From positions 21,637-85,636 of the forward strand of contig JAFULF010000002.1 in assembly GCA_017483225.1 (NCBI GenBank): a stretch of 64,000 bases of DNA, written 5' to 3'. Numbering within the stretch: the first letter of the stretch is position 1; each line of letters starts with the position of its first letter. A model generated the notes under the pieces. That model saw only the letters and a program-made list of their open reading frames with translations, made no database searches and had not been told where the DNA came from. The DNA comes from Alistipes sp. Lineage in GTDB: Bacteria; Bacteroidota; Bacteroidia; Bacteroidales; Rikenellaceae. Positions 24,967-33,826 of this stretch are shown piece by piece. The position numbers and the translations under genes are program-made.

Positions 24967-26157
24967 CTAATCTCGTGGATATGCCGCAATAAAGACATTG
25001 CGACGACGCAACTCATCCTGCACACGCAGCAACTCGGCAAGCGACACACGACCCACGACATACTTGTTGTTGTCGGAGATATAGCTCTCGCTAACGGAGT
25101 CGAAGTGCACAAGCGCAAGGTCGTCGGCATTTGTGTAGCGATAATATACACGGAACGAGTGGTCGGTGGTGTAGGTCGGCAACTGCGAGTCGTTGAGTTT
25201 CTTATACTCATACTTATAGTCGTAGAGGCAGGCGGTAATATCGCTCAACACAGCCGAGCCCGTAGGATAGCCTCCTGCGCCACGGCCGAACATAAACTGC
25301 TTGTCGTAGAACAGACCCTTGATAACCACGCCATTGAACTCATCCTCAACGCTATAAATATACTTATTGCGAGAGATAAGCTGCGGCATAACGCTCATAA
25401 TGAGGCGGTTGCCCTCAATCTTCTCGACGTGAGCCACCAACTTGAAGCGGCGCTCCTTCTCCGAAGCAAAGCGAATATCGTCGTCGTTCATATTGGAGAT
25501 ACCATAGGTAAAAACCTTCTCCGGAGCCACATAGAGGCCAAAGGCGTGAACGGTGATGATGATGAGCTTGAAGAGCGAGTCCCAACCATCAATATCGAGC
25601 GACGGGTTGCTCTCGGCAAAGCCCAAATCCTGCGCAAGTTTCAGCGCATCCGGATAGGACATCTTCTCGTTGAAAATCTTGGAGAGGATGAAGTTCGACG
25701 AGCCATTCAGGATACCCTTAACCGAGGTGAGCAGGTCGTTGTCGTAGTACTCCTCCAAGTTGCGGATAACGGGAATCGAGCCACAAGCCGAAGCGTCGTA
25801 GAGCAGTGCGGTATCGTACTCACGCTGCAACTCTATCAGCTCCTCCAAGTGTGCAGCCAACATCTTCTTATTGCCCGACACCACCGGCAGACGCTTGGTG
25901 AGAGCCGTCTTAACGATATCGTAAGCGGCATCGGCATCGTCAATCAGCTCGACGATAAAGTTCACCTGCTCATCATTGAACACATCCTCCGCCTTATCGG
26001 TAAAGGCAGCATCAATAGAGCGTGGCTTCGAGAGGTCACGCACGCAGATACGGCGAATCTCAACATTTGACGAACCGATACGTTCCAGCACATCATAAAG
26101 ACCCTTGCCGACAGTTCCGAATCCGAAGAGTCCGATTTGTAATTTCTTGTTTCTCAT
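24967..26157 (-). CDS. hom: Homoserine dehydrogenase
   Basis: Reduces aspartate semialdehyde to homoserine, the branch leading to methionine and threonine. 396 residues. Rossmann start GLFGFGTVGKGL (9-20), VVSGNKKMLA (~91), the family block LYDASACGSIPVIRNLE (~118-134) and LNGSSNFILSKI followed by FAESNPSLDIDGWDS, which contains the catalytic aspartates and lysine region. It is monofunctional (no aspartokinase domain). The C-terminal ~90 residues could hold a divergent regulatory domain. It lies 20 bp after metX on the minus strand, with metY ahead. Confidence 0.93.
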   Translation of the reverse strand: MRNKKLQIGLFGFGTVGKGLYDVLERIGSSNVEIRRICVRDLSKPRSIDAAFTDKAEDVFNDEQVNFIVELIDDADAAYDIVKTALTKRLPVVSGNKKMLAAHLEELIELQREYDTALLYDASACGSIPVIRNLEEYYDNDLLTSVKGILNGSSNFILSKIFNEKMSYPDALKLAQDLGFAESNPSLDIDGWDSLFKLIIITVHAFGLYVAPEKVFTYGISNMNDDDIRFASEKERRFKLVAHVEKIEGNRLIMSVMPQLISRNKYIYSVEDEFNGVVIKGLFYDKQFMFGRGAGGYPTGSAVLSDITACLYDYKYEYKKLNDSQLPTYTTDHSFRVYYRYTNADDLALVHFDSVSESYISDNNKYVVGRVSLAELLRVQDELRRRNVFIAAYPRD

Positions 26158-26177
26158 ACGCTTATATTTTTTATCTC

Positions 26178-27194
26178 TTATTTTTCCATAAAGTCGGTGA
26201 TGATTCTGTTCAATCGCTCGTGCTCCACCAGAAATCCGTCGTGACCAAAGACAGAGTCGATGGTATGGAACTCCACATTCGGAATATTATCCACCAGCGC
26301 ATCGTGGTCCTGCGGCGTGAAGAGTATATCCGAGGTGATAGCCACCACAAGGCTCTTGGCACGAATCGAGGCAAGCACACCCTCGATACAGCCACGGCCT
26401 CGGGCAAGGTTGTGCGAATCAACCGCCTGCGAAAGGCGATAGTAGGAGTAGGCATTGAATCTACGGCGCAGTTTCTCCCCCTGATAGCGTTGATAGGACA
26501 AGACCCTGCGGGTGAATGATGCCTCGTCGGGGTCGGCATCCTCCTGCGAGATATTATACGCCATACCGCCTCGATAGCTGAGCAGAGCGATGCTGCGTGC
26601 CACGGCCATACCGTTCAGTCCCGCCTCCGCACTACGCTCTCCGAAGGTAGGGTCGCACTCGATAGCCATACGTTGCGACTCGTTGAATCCCGAAGCCCAC
26701 GCATTCGTGCGAGGTGTCGTAGCGATAAAGGCCGCCTTCTCGGCGAAGTCGGGTTGCATAACACACCACTCCAAGCACTGGAAGCCTCCGATAGAGCTAC
26801 CTATAAGCAGCTTCACACGCTTGATGCCGAGGTGCTCGGCGAGCAGTTGATGCACTCGCACCATATCTCGCACCGTAACCAGCGGGAAGTCACCATACCA
26901 CGGCTCGCCTGTCTGCGGATTGACCGACAGAGGGCCCGTGGTGCCATAGTGCGAGCCGAGGAAGTTGGCGCAGACGACGAAGTATCGCTCCGGGTCAAGG
27001 AAACGCCCCTGCTCCACCGTATGCGGCCACCAATCGGCCACATCGGAGTTTGCCGTCAAGGCGTGGCAGACCCAGATGATATTGCTCGCATCGCCATTCA
27101 TCTCCCCGTATGTATCGTAGGCGATATCCAGCGAAGGGAAGGTATAGCCCCCCTCGGTGGTAAATGGCCCGTTATATCTGAATACCTTACTCAT
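26178..27194 (-). CDS. metX: Homoserine O-acetyltransferase
   Basis: Acetylates homoserine from acetyl-CoA for methionine synthesis. 338 residues of an alpha/beta hydrolase fold. The nucleophile elbow is LLIGSSIGGFQCLEW (Ser ~134), preceded by the family hallmark YDTYGEMNGDASNIIWVCHALTANS-type region (~26-50). The acid lies around SDILFTPQDHD and the histidine in FGHDGFLVEHERL near the end. Succinyl rather than acetyl donor use in this family depends on few residues and cannot be settled here. It overlaps metY by 8 bp and is followed by hom. Confidence 0.92.
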   Translation of the reverse strand: MSKVFRYNGPFTTEGGYTFPSLDIAYDTYGEMNGDASNIIWVCHALTANSDVADWWPHTVEQGRFLDPERYFVVCANFLGSHYGTTGPLSVNPQTGEPWYGDFPLVTVRDMVRVHQLLAEHLGIKRVKLLIGSSIGGFQCLEWCVMQPDFAEKAAFIATTPRTNAWASGFNESQRMAIECDPTFGERSAEAGLNGMAVARSIALLSYRGGMAYNISQEDADPDEASFTRRVLSYQRYQGEKLRRRFNAYSYYRLSQAVDSHNLARGRGCIEGVLASIRAKSLVVAITSDILFTPQDHDALVDNIPNVEFHTIDSVFGHDGFLVEHERLNRIITDFMEK

Positions 27195-28473
27195 TAACCT
27201 TTGTAAAAGCCTGTTCGAAATCCTCTATAATATCCTCGACATTCTCCAAGCCGAGCGAGATACGCAACAGCGTAGGCGTAACGCCCGCAGCCTTCAAGTC
27301 CGACTCGCTCAACTGCTTATGTGTCGTAGATGCAGGGTGCGTAACGACGCTGATGGAGTCGCCAATCATCGTCATATTACCCATAAGTTGCAGAGCCTCA
27401 ACAAACTGCACCGTACTTTCGAGCGTACCTTTCAGCTCGATGTTCATCACTGCCGAGGCACCGAAGCGGTAGTACTTCTGCGCATTCTTATATCCCGGGT
27501 GCTCCTCAAAGCCCACATAACTAACCTTTGCCACCTTTGGATGGTTGCGGCAGTACTCTGCCAAGCGTCGGCACGACTCCACCTCGTGCTTAACACGCAG
27601 CGAGAGTGTCTCCAAGCCGATAAGCATCAGGTAGGCATCGAATGGCGACGGGCAGGTGCCGAAGTCACGCAGACCATCCACACGGCACTTAACTACGAAG
27701 GCCTGATTGCCGAAGGTCTTGTAGAGGTTGAGCCCGTGGTAGCCCTCCGACGGGCCGTCAATCTGCGGGAACTTACCATTGCCCCAGTCGTAGTTACCGC
27801 CATCGACGATGATGCCGCCCATAGCGGTTCCGTGGCCGTTAATCCACTTGGTAGCGGAATCGACAACGATATTTGCACCCCAATCGAATGGGTTGCAGAG
27901 GTAGCCTGCGGCACCGAAGGTGTTATCCACAACAAACGGCACATCCTTCTGCTTCGCCAATGCTCCGAGCGCCTCCAAGTCGAGCACATCGCAGGTAGGG
28001 TTACCCATACTCTCGCCATAAATCATCTTGGTACGCTCATCGACCAGAGCGGCGAAGTCCTCCACCTTATCGCTCTTGGCAATACGCACCTCGATACCGA
28101 GCTTGCGCAGCGAGATACGGAACTGGTTGTAGGTACCTCCATAAAGGAATGGTGCGGCCACAATGTTATCGCCCGCCTCGGCAAGTGCCGTAACGGTGAT
28201 AAATATTGCCGACATACCCGACGATACTGCCAACGCCCCCACTGCCCCATACAGCGAAGCGATACGCTCCTCGTAAGCCGCCGTGGTAGGGTTATGCAGG
28301 CGGGTATAGATGTTTCCCGGCTCGCTCAACTCAAAAAGGTTGGCAGCATAGTCGCACGTCTTGAAGTGGTACGCTGCGGTAGGATATATTGCTATACCAC
28401 GTGAGCCTGTGTGGTCAACGTGGTAGCCGCCGTGAATCTGGCGTGTCTCAAATCGTAGTTTCTTCTCGGACAT
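27187..28473 (-). CDS. metY: O-acetylhomoserine sulfhydrylase (PLP-dependent)
   Basis: Makes homocysteine from O-acetylhomoserine and sulfide, or uses methanethiol. 428 residues, Cys/Met-metabolism PLP family. TRQIHGGYHVD opens the protein. YTRLHNPTTAAYEERIASL (~56-74) and ALAVSSGMSAIF (~80) bind cofactor, DNTFGAAG (~187) supports the ring, and DSATKWINGHG (~211-221) carries the PLP lysine. The long insert and C-terminus THPASTTHKQL followed by LRISLGLENVEDI are typical of MetY rather than cystathionine synthases. It is first gene of metY-metX-hom and only 43 bp downstream of the OstA-like gene; no promoter consensus is visible in that gap. Confidence 0.93.
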   Translation of the reverse strand: MSEKKLRFETRQIHGGYHVDHTGSRGIAIYPTAAYHFKTCDYAANLFELSEPGNIYTRLHNPTTAAYEERIASLYGAVGALAVSSGMSAIFITVTALAEAGDNIVAAPFLYGGTYNQFRISLRKLGIEVRIAKSDKVEDFAALVDERTKMIYGESMGNPTCDVLDLEALGALAKQKDVPFVVDNTFGAAGYLCNPFDWGANIVVDSATKWINGHGTAMGGIIVDGGNYDWGNGKFPQIDGPSEGYHGLNLYKTFGNQAFVVKCRVDGLRDFGTCPSPFDAYLMLIGLETLSLRVKHEVESCRRLAEYCRNHPKVAKVSYVGFEEHPGYKNAQKYYRFGASAVMNIELKGTLESTVQFVEALQLMGNMTMIGDSISVVTHPASTTHKQLSESDLKAAGVTPTLLRISLGLENVEDIIEDFEQAFTKVNE

Positions 28474-28516
28474 ATCTCTGTTATTTTACAGTTACCTATT
28501 TATATTATCTTATTCA

Positions 28517-31162
28517 TTATGGCTCTCGTACCGACTCTACCCACTCGATAGTCTCGTAGGAGAGGGTGTCGGTGCGTTCTCGCCAACTCTTCAACCTCAG
28601 CAGTCGCTCCTTGCGACGCTCCATAGCCGCCGAGACAGGGAAGAGTGGAAGTTTCAGTTCCTCCTTCTCCTTGCGCAACGACTCTCGTATCGTGCGGGTA
28701 AAGACACTATCTCTGGCAGGCCTGCGCTCCGGCTGCCAAACAAAGCCCTGCAACTTGGTCGAACGGTCCGCAGGAATCTTATCTATCGGGTAGAACCAAT
28801 AGGTAGGGTTGGTGCGGTAGGTGATGCTCGACAGCTGCCTATCCTCGATGTAGGAGCTCATATCGCCCGCCTCGATATACGCCATCATAGTTACCTCCGG
28901 CGAGCCATCCTCCTGCATATAGTATATCGTCTGCACGTTGCCATCCACATCGTTGCGATAAATCGTATTATCTCGGAAGTGGGCAATCATCTGCTTACCC
29001 GTAATCTGGTTATAGTGAGCCGTATCTATCTCGGCAATGGTCATCGGCTTACCCTCAAACTCGGCACGTGTCACCGCTCCGTTTGCCGTATGTATATGCA
29101 TAATCTCCGAGGTTATCTGGTTCTCCTCATTCCACAACACCGGCGACAGATGCAGGTGAACAATGGAGTCGATGGTCGTCGTTGTAAGCGAGTCACACAC
29201 CATCTGGAAGTCGGTGCGGAACATCTTCACACGGCGGAAGGCCTTTATCTCACGGTATGTCGAGTCCACGGCCACGGTATCCAACGCAACATCCACGCTA
29301 TCCTGCTTCGCCTTCGGGTAGTATATCTCAATGAGCGAGTCGAGCGTTCTACGCAGCTGTGCATCGTGAGGCACCGAGTCGGCACGGATGACCGAATCGG
29401 CCTTAACCAGCAGCGAGTCGTGCACCGGCTCTATATGGATACCCTTACGTGTCAGGCGGTCCATCCTCTTTCTCAATCGAGCCTCGGCACGCTGTTTGGC
29501 CCTCGCACGGTAGGCGGAGTCCTGACGCTCCAACTTCTTATAGTATGCGGTACGTTTCGCCTGTCGCTCGGCGGCAATCCTATCGAGTTTTGCCTCCAAC
29601 GAGTCCGCCTTAATCCTCTTTATCGAGTCACGCACCTGCTTCTGCGCCATCTTTATCGAGTCACGTCTCAACGCCTTGCGCTCCTTGTCGGTCAGCGTAT
29701 CCAGCGGATTCACAAGCGAGTCGGCAGCCAAAGAGTCAACTTTGAGCGAGTCGGTCACGCCGAGTGAGTCGGCACCACGCAGCGAGTCCGGCGTCATCGT
29801 CGCAACACTCTCCTGCTCCGTGGCGGTACTCTTCGACAGGTATGCTTCCTCGGCGCCATTGCGCTCCTGCGCTATCTTGTTCTTGGCGGCACCATTGGCC
29901 TTCGCAGCCTTACGGCGCAGGTCGGCAACACGCTCCTCCATAGACATCTCTCGTGGCTGTTTAGGCTGCGGAGCACTCTCTTTCGCAGCCACATCATCGC
30001 CATCCTGCTGCTCCGTCTTCTCGCCCTTTGCCTTCGTGCGGCTCTGCTTCTCGTCGGCAGGCTTGGCCGCAGGCTCGGCAGGCTTGGTCGGAAGTTTGGC
30101 GAGCGAATCAGCCTTCGCCAACGAGTCGGCACACTGGCGCTCCAAACGCTCACGCACAGGGTCACGGGTATAGACATACATCGAGTCAGAACGGATAAAG
30201 ACGGTATCGCCTTGCTCCTCATCGTAGCTTACCAACGACGGATTACGGGTCATAAAGACATTGCCCGGCTCCTTCCAATACTCGCCCCAATCGCCAAAGG
30301 CCATAAGCTTCTGCGTCTGGTCGTCGAGCTGCACGTTGCTGCGCAGGCGGGCGTAGCCATCGTTGCTATAATAGTCGAGCGTGTCGCTCCACATCTCCTG
30401 CTCCTCGGTCAGAGCGTAGCCGTTGAGTGTCAGCGTATATCTATCCTCATTACTATCAAACGAACCTCGGTCGGCATAGAGGTACTCCCCCTTCTCAGGG
30501 TTCCAGATGTTGGTATTGGCGAAGAACTCGCCCGTATTGCTCTCCGTATTATAGACCACCGAGTCGCCCTTCATCTTATAGGTTTCGTTGCGCATCTGCA
30601 CATTATCGACACATATAACACTCTTGGTATCGGCGTAGTAGTAGCCCCGTATCGACTCCAACTGCGTATCGCCATCGACGACGACACCGCCACCCTTGAA
30701 CTCGCCCACGTTGCTCTCCGTGTTGAAGAGGAAGTTGTAGGTATAGAGCGTCGTTCCCCTATCCACCACCTTCACAATATCGGAGTAGATGCGGGCCTCG
30801 CTCTTCTCGCCGTCATACTCGGCACGGTCGCCGTAGATGTATGTTGTACCCTTGTTTATCAGCACGTTGCCGAAGCACTCTATATGGCTGTCGGAGTAGC
30901 GCACGGTGGAGTCGCACGTTATCACTGCGCCGTTATGGTGGGCGGCAAAGTTGCCCACGGCGATAAGTATCTTCTGCCCGTTACGCTCGGTCTGCTGACC
31001 GCCGTCGGACTTCATATCCACATACTTCTTATCCTTGGTCGGCGCCTCGGAGGTTGAGCGCACATCGTCCTCGGGCAGTTGCGGCATACCGTGACTGCCG
31101 GCAAGCACAATACTCGCCAGAGCCAACAACGAAACCGATATCGCCACTACCCTTCTCTTCAT
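28517..31162 (-). CDS. OstA/LptA-like outer-membrane biogenesis protein
   Basis: 881 residues with a signal peptide (~1-22). The first ~330 residues form repeated OstA/LptA-type beta units (VITCDSTVRYSDSHIECFGNV, YIYGDRAEYDGEKSEARI, LESIRGYYYADTKSV, YLYADRGSFD), the fold that carries lipopolysaccharide across the periplasm. Residues ~335-610 are a low-complexity K/A/E/R region with many DSL tripeptides, probably extended or helical. A second OstA-like part follows (~625-820; MCDSLTTTTIDSIVHLHLSPVLWNEENQITSEIMHI). This split layout fits the Bacteroidota OstA-like family. Two SurA/PpiC-type chaperone genes precede it (gap 9 bp), supporting a role in outer-membrane assembly. Confidence 0.85.
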   Translation of the reverse strand: MKRRVVAISVSLLALASIVLAGSHGMPQLPEDDVRSTSEAPTKDKKYVDMKSDGGQQTERNGQKILIAVGNFAAHHNGAVITCDSTVRYSDSHIECFGNVLINKGTTYIYGDRAEYDGEKSEARIYSDIVKVVDRGTTLYTYNFLFNTESNVGEFKGGGVVVDGDTQLESIRGYYYADTKSVICVDNVQMRNETYKMKGDSVVYNTESNTGEFFANTNIWNPEKGEYLYADRGSFDSNEDRYTLTLNGYALTEEQEMWSDTLDYYSNDGYARLRSNVQLDDQTQKLMAFGDWGEYWKEPGNVFMTRNPSLVSYDEEQGDTVFIRSDSMYVYTRDPVRERLERQCADSLAKADSLAKLPTKPAEPAAKPADEKQSRTKAKGEKTEQQDGDDVAAKESAPQPKQPREMSMEERVADLRRKAAKANGAAKNKIAQERNGAEEAYLSKSTATEQESVATMTPDSLRGADSLGVTDSLKVDSLAADSLVNPLDTLTDKERKALRRDSIKMAQKQVRDSIKRIKADSLEAKLDRIAAERQAKRTAYYKKLERQDSAYRARAKQRAEARLRKRMDRLTRKGIHIEPVHDSLLVKADSVIRADSVPHDAQLRRTLDSLIEIYYPKAKQDSVDVALDTVAVDSTYREIKAFRRVKMFRTDFQMVCDSLTTTTIDSIVHLHLSPVLWNEENQITSEIMHIHTANGAVTRAEFEGKPMTIAEIDTAHYNQITGKQMIAHFRDNTIYRNDVDGNVQTIYYMQEDGSPEVTMMAYIEAGDMSSYIEDRQLSSITYRTNPTYWFYPIDKIPADRSTKLQGFVWQPERRPARDSVFTRTIRESLRKEKEELKLPLFPVSAAMERRKERLLRLKSWRERTDTLSYETIEWVESVREP

Positions 31163-31171
31163 ACGACTACG

Positions 31172-32584
31172 TTATTTTACCCATTTAGGATTCTCCCACT
31201 CGCCCTCACGATACTCCGGGTCGATATAGACATACATGCCGTCAATCTTCTTGCTCAGCCACTCCTGAAAGTCACGTTGCTGCTTCTCTTGCAGGGCAAT
31301 CTGCTCCAACTGCAAGTAGTCCTCTTCGAGGGTAGCGTTGTGCGCCGGATATATCTTCACAAGCTTGATAATCTTGCAGATGTCGTTACCGTTAAGGTCG
31401 GTCGTGCGGAATGCCTCCGAGATATCGCCCTCTCGCATATGGCGAATACGGTTGTAGTCGTCGATGCTCTTACCACCGCCGACACCGAAGTCCTCTTTGA
31501 GGAACTTGGTAGCCGTGAGCTTGGCATCGAATGCCGAGTAGTGCTCCAACATATCGTGGTTGGTAACCACACCGCCATTCATCTTCGAGTACTTATCGTC
31601 GGAGTGTGCCGCAGCAGCAGCCTCGAAGGAGAGCGAGTCCTTGCGTATCAACTTGGCAAGGCTGTCGAGTTCGAGCATCGGCGCAACGAGCTCCTCGGTG
31701 GTATAGGTAGGACGTAGCAGGATGTGACGGCAGTGGTACATCGAGCCATTGCGGTCAATCAGCTGTATGAGGTGGAAGCCGAACTGCGTCTCCACAACCT
31801 CCGACACCTGTCCGGGCTTCAACTCCGAGAGTGCATCTGCAAACGGCTTCACGAAGCCCGCCAGCTGCGAAGGCTCCAACTCTCCGCCTCGGATGGCGGC
31901 ACCATCAACCGAGTACATACGTGCCAGCGTGGCGAACTTCGCCTTGCCCGTGACGATACGCTCACGCATATCGAGCAGGCGCTCACGAGTGCGGCGCTTG
32001 GCAGCATCCATACCCTTCGGGAACTTAGTGATATGCGCATAGGTGTACTGCTCGGCGATGATTGGCAAGCTGTCCTTGTCGAAGTTGCGGTAGAATCGCT
32101 CCACCTCGCCAGGCACTACTCGTGTCTTGCTGATGACCTCCTGCTGCATCGTCGAGGCATAGGTCTGCTCCTCTATCTGACGGCGCAGCTGCTCTCGCAT
32201 ATGGTATATCGGCATATGGTGCTTGCGCTCCAACTCGGTAACCGAGCCGTTACCCTCGGTATCGACCAGAGTCTGGATGCGGCTCTCGACACGCTGCAAG
32301 ACATCTGCCGTGTTGATACTAACGGAGTCGATGAGGGCCTGATTGTAGAGCAGCTTCTGCATCAGCAGCTGCTCCAACGCCTCATTCTTCGGGTCACGGT
32401 CGGAGGTATATCCCGCCGCACGACGCTGCTCGACAAGTTGCTTCGCCACACGCTCCACATCCGAGTAGAGCACCGAGGAGTTACCCACTACGGCAACAAC
32501 CTTATCAAGCATAACAAAACGCTTCTGCGCAACGCCTGCCACAGTGGCAAGCAACGCCAAGAGTGTTAAAAGTGTTCTCTTCAT
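31172..32584 (-). CDS. SurA-like periplasmic peptidyl-prolyl isomerase
   Basis: 470 residues with a signal peptide (cleavage near VAGVAQ). A SurA N-terminal chaperone domain (~25-170; DKVVAVVGNSSVLYSDVE) is followed by two parvulin-type PPIase domains (~175-290 and ~290-400). Parvulin hallmarks are FATLARMYSVDGAAIRGGELEP and VVETQFGFHLIQLIDRNG, then HCRHILLRP. Proteins of this type assist folding of outer-membrane beta-barrels. It lies 23 bp after the related lipoprotein gene and 9 bp before the OstA-like gene. Strictly, the identity to E. coli SurA is by architecture. Confidence 0.9.
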   Translation of the reverse strand: MKRTLLTLLALLATVAGVAQKRFVMLDKVVAVVGNSSVLYSDVERVAKQLVEQRRAAGYTSDRDPKNEALEQLLMQKLLYNQALIDSVSINTADVLQRVESRIQTLVDTEGNGSVTELERKHHMPIYHMREQLRRQIEEQTYASTMQQEVISKTRVVPGEVERFYRNFDKDSLPIIAEQYTYAHITKFPKGMDAAKRRTRERLLDMRERIVTGKAKFATLARMYSVDGAAIRGGELEPSQLAGFVKPFADALSELKPGQVSEVVETQFGFHLIQLIDRNGSMYHCRHILLRPTYTTEELVAPMLELDSLAKLIRKDSLSFEAAAAAHSDDKYSKMNGGVVTNHDMLEHYSAFDAKLTATKFLKEDFGVGGGKSIDDYNRIRHMREGDISEAFRTTDLNGNDICKIIKLVKIYPAHNATLEEDYLQLEQIALQEKQQRDFQEWLSKKIDGMYVYIDPEYREGEWENPKWVK

Positions 32585-32607
32585 ATCTTTTATCTCTATT
32601 TTTCGTT

Positions 32608-33462
32608 CTACAAATCCATCGTTGCGTGGCCGTTCTGCACGGCATCCTCCAACATTCGCTGCTCCTGACGGCGTATAAGTTCGCCCTGGCGACGAGTGGT
32701 CAGGATGCGCAGTATATTGTCCCGCACCATAAAGAGCGGCGTTGTATCCCCCACGCCCAGCACATCCGTAACACGGAAGTAGTAGTAGGTGTGGTTGTGG
32801 TGTATCTGCTGCACCTCTCGCTTGCCGATAAGGGCATCGTACTTCTGCGAGCGCACCAGAGGCAGATAGCCTACAAAGTCATTGACATCGGTCCACTCCT
32901 CAAACTTATTGAGGCGGAAGTTATTCTTCAAACACACCTGCTCCACATCCTTAAATGCCCCCGCCTTGGTCGAGCGCATCGAGGCGAGCATCCACTCCCT
33001 GCGGCGATACTGCTCCGGCACGGCGACAACATACCCCTTGACAACCGGCGATTTGAGTTTGAACTCGCCCTTGTGAGCCTTATAGTACCTCTCGACCTCC
33101 TCCTCGCTAATCTCTGCGCTCTTGTCGGTGTCGAGGTAGTACTGCTCTATCTTGCGGATAAGCAACGACTGGCGATACTCCTCAACCATACGGTCGATAT
33201 CGGCAGCCGTACTCGAAAACATCAGCTCGGCCTCCTGCAATTTCAGGCGACGAACCACCCACTTCTCGACATACGCCTCTGCCAACGCCACGGAGTCGGC
33301 GGCGGCAACACCCTTCGGCAGGGCGGCGGCAACCTCCTCACGTGTGAGTACGACACGTCCCACTCTCGCAACAGCATCGCCACTGAATATGGCGGATGTT
33401 TCACGACAAGAGAGCATCGCAAAGAGCACAAAGCAGAGCGGTATGATTCTTAACATCTTCAT
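32608..33462 (-). CDS. SurA/PpiC-related lipoprotein
   Basis: 284 residues from ATG 33462 (MKMLRII). The frame is open upstream to 33612 but crosses the GCGTGTCC hairpin and the -7 element, so that extension is rejected. The lipoprotein signal ends in AMLSC (Cys19). The next part (VARVGRVVLTREEVAAALP, then a helix-rich chaperone segment) resembles the SurA N domain; a divergent parvulin-like part follows (SPVVKGYVVAVPEQYR and HHNHTYYYFRVTDVLGVG). PPIase activity is doubtful because key parvulin residues are not obvious. The -7 element TATATTTG is only 10 bp from the start, so the mRNA may be nearly leaderless. Confidence 0.78.
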   Translation of the reverse strand: MKMLRIIPLCFVLFAMLSCRETSAIFSGDAVARVGRVVLTREEVAAALPKGVAAADSVALAEAYVEKWVVRRLKLQEAELMFSSTAADIDRMVEEYRQSLLIRKIEQYYLDTDKSAEISEEEVERYYKAHKGEFKLKSPVVKGYVVAVPEQYRRREWMLASMRSTKAGAFKDVEQVCLKNNFRLNKFEEWTDVNDFVGYLPLVRSQKYDALIGKREVQQIHHNHTYYYFRVTDVLGVGDTTPLFMVRDNILRILTTRRQGELIRRQEQRMLEDAVQNGHATMDL

Positions 33463-33471
33463 ATAAACGTG

Positions 33472-33479
33472 CAAATATA
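33472..33479 (-). promoter_or_regulatory. -7 element very close to the 33462 start
   Basis: Minus strand TATATTTG, a perfect TAnnTTTG. No TTTG 19 bp upstream. Expected transcription start is within a few bases of the ATG. Confidence 0.45.
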
Positions 33480-33532
33480 CTATTTTTGACGGAATAAAAC
33501 GTATTACGTAGTAATAATATTGCCACAAAAAC

Positions 33533-33574
33533 AAAAAAAAGCGTATCCTACAACTTTTTTGGACACGCTTTTTT
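33533..33574. repeat. GCGTGTCC hairpin, copy 1
   Basis: AAAAAAGCGTATCC pairs with GGACACGCTTTTTT (one mismatch) across a 12-nt loop. The same hairpin type occurs at 53326-53360 and 63812-63846; here too CAGAAG follows. It could also terminate transcription. Confidence 0.7.
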
Positions 33575-33608
33575 GTCAGAAGTGCGAATTTAGCATTGAT
33601 ATTATTGC

Positions 33609-33815
33609 GCAAAAGTAATGGCTGTTAAAGGCAATTAAAGGTGATTAAGGGAAACGCAAACGGTTTGAGCAAGGCCTTACGAATCAGCAACCTTTCGGCG
33701 CAACATTAATAACCTTTAACTACCCTTAACTCCCTTAATACCCCTTAACATTCTGCGCCACCTGACTTCGGCACAACGACAAAGCTGCCTTGTCAGACAG
33801 CTCCTTCTATCGATA
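33609..33815. repeat. Intergenic inverted tandem-repeat element (copy 2)
   Basis: The left half has three 10-bp units, TTAAAGGCAA, TTAAAGGTGA and TTAAGGGAAA (33626-33655). The right half has four units of CCCTTAACTN type (33711-33750), the inverse orientation. GCGCAAAAG borders the left and TCTGCGCCACC the right. Then 33775-33808 carries a module whose reverse complement (GCTGTCTGACAAGGC core) recurs at 53116-53146. Nothing coding is supported between 33463 and 33826. Confidence 0.7.
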
Positions 33816-33826
33816 TTTGCCTCCGA

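Noticed and set aside
32608-33612. Longer N-terminus for the SurA/PpiC-like lipoprotein
   Set aside because: The extension reads through the GCGTGTCC hairpin and the -7 element and would bury the lipoprotein signal.
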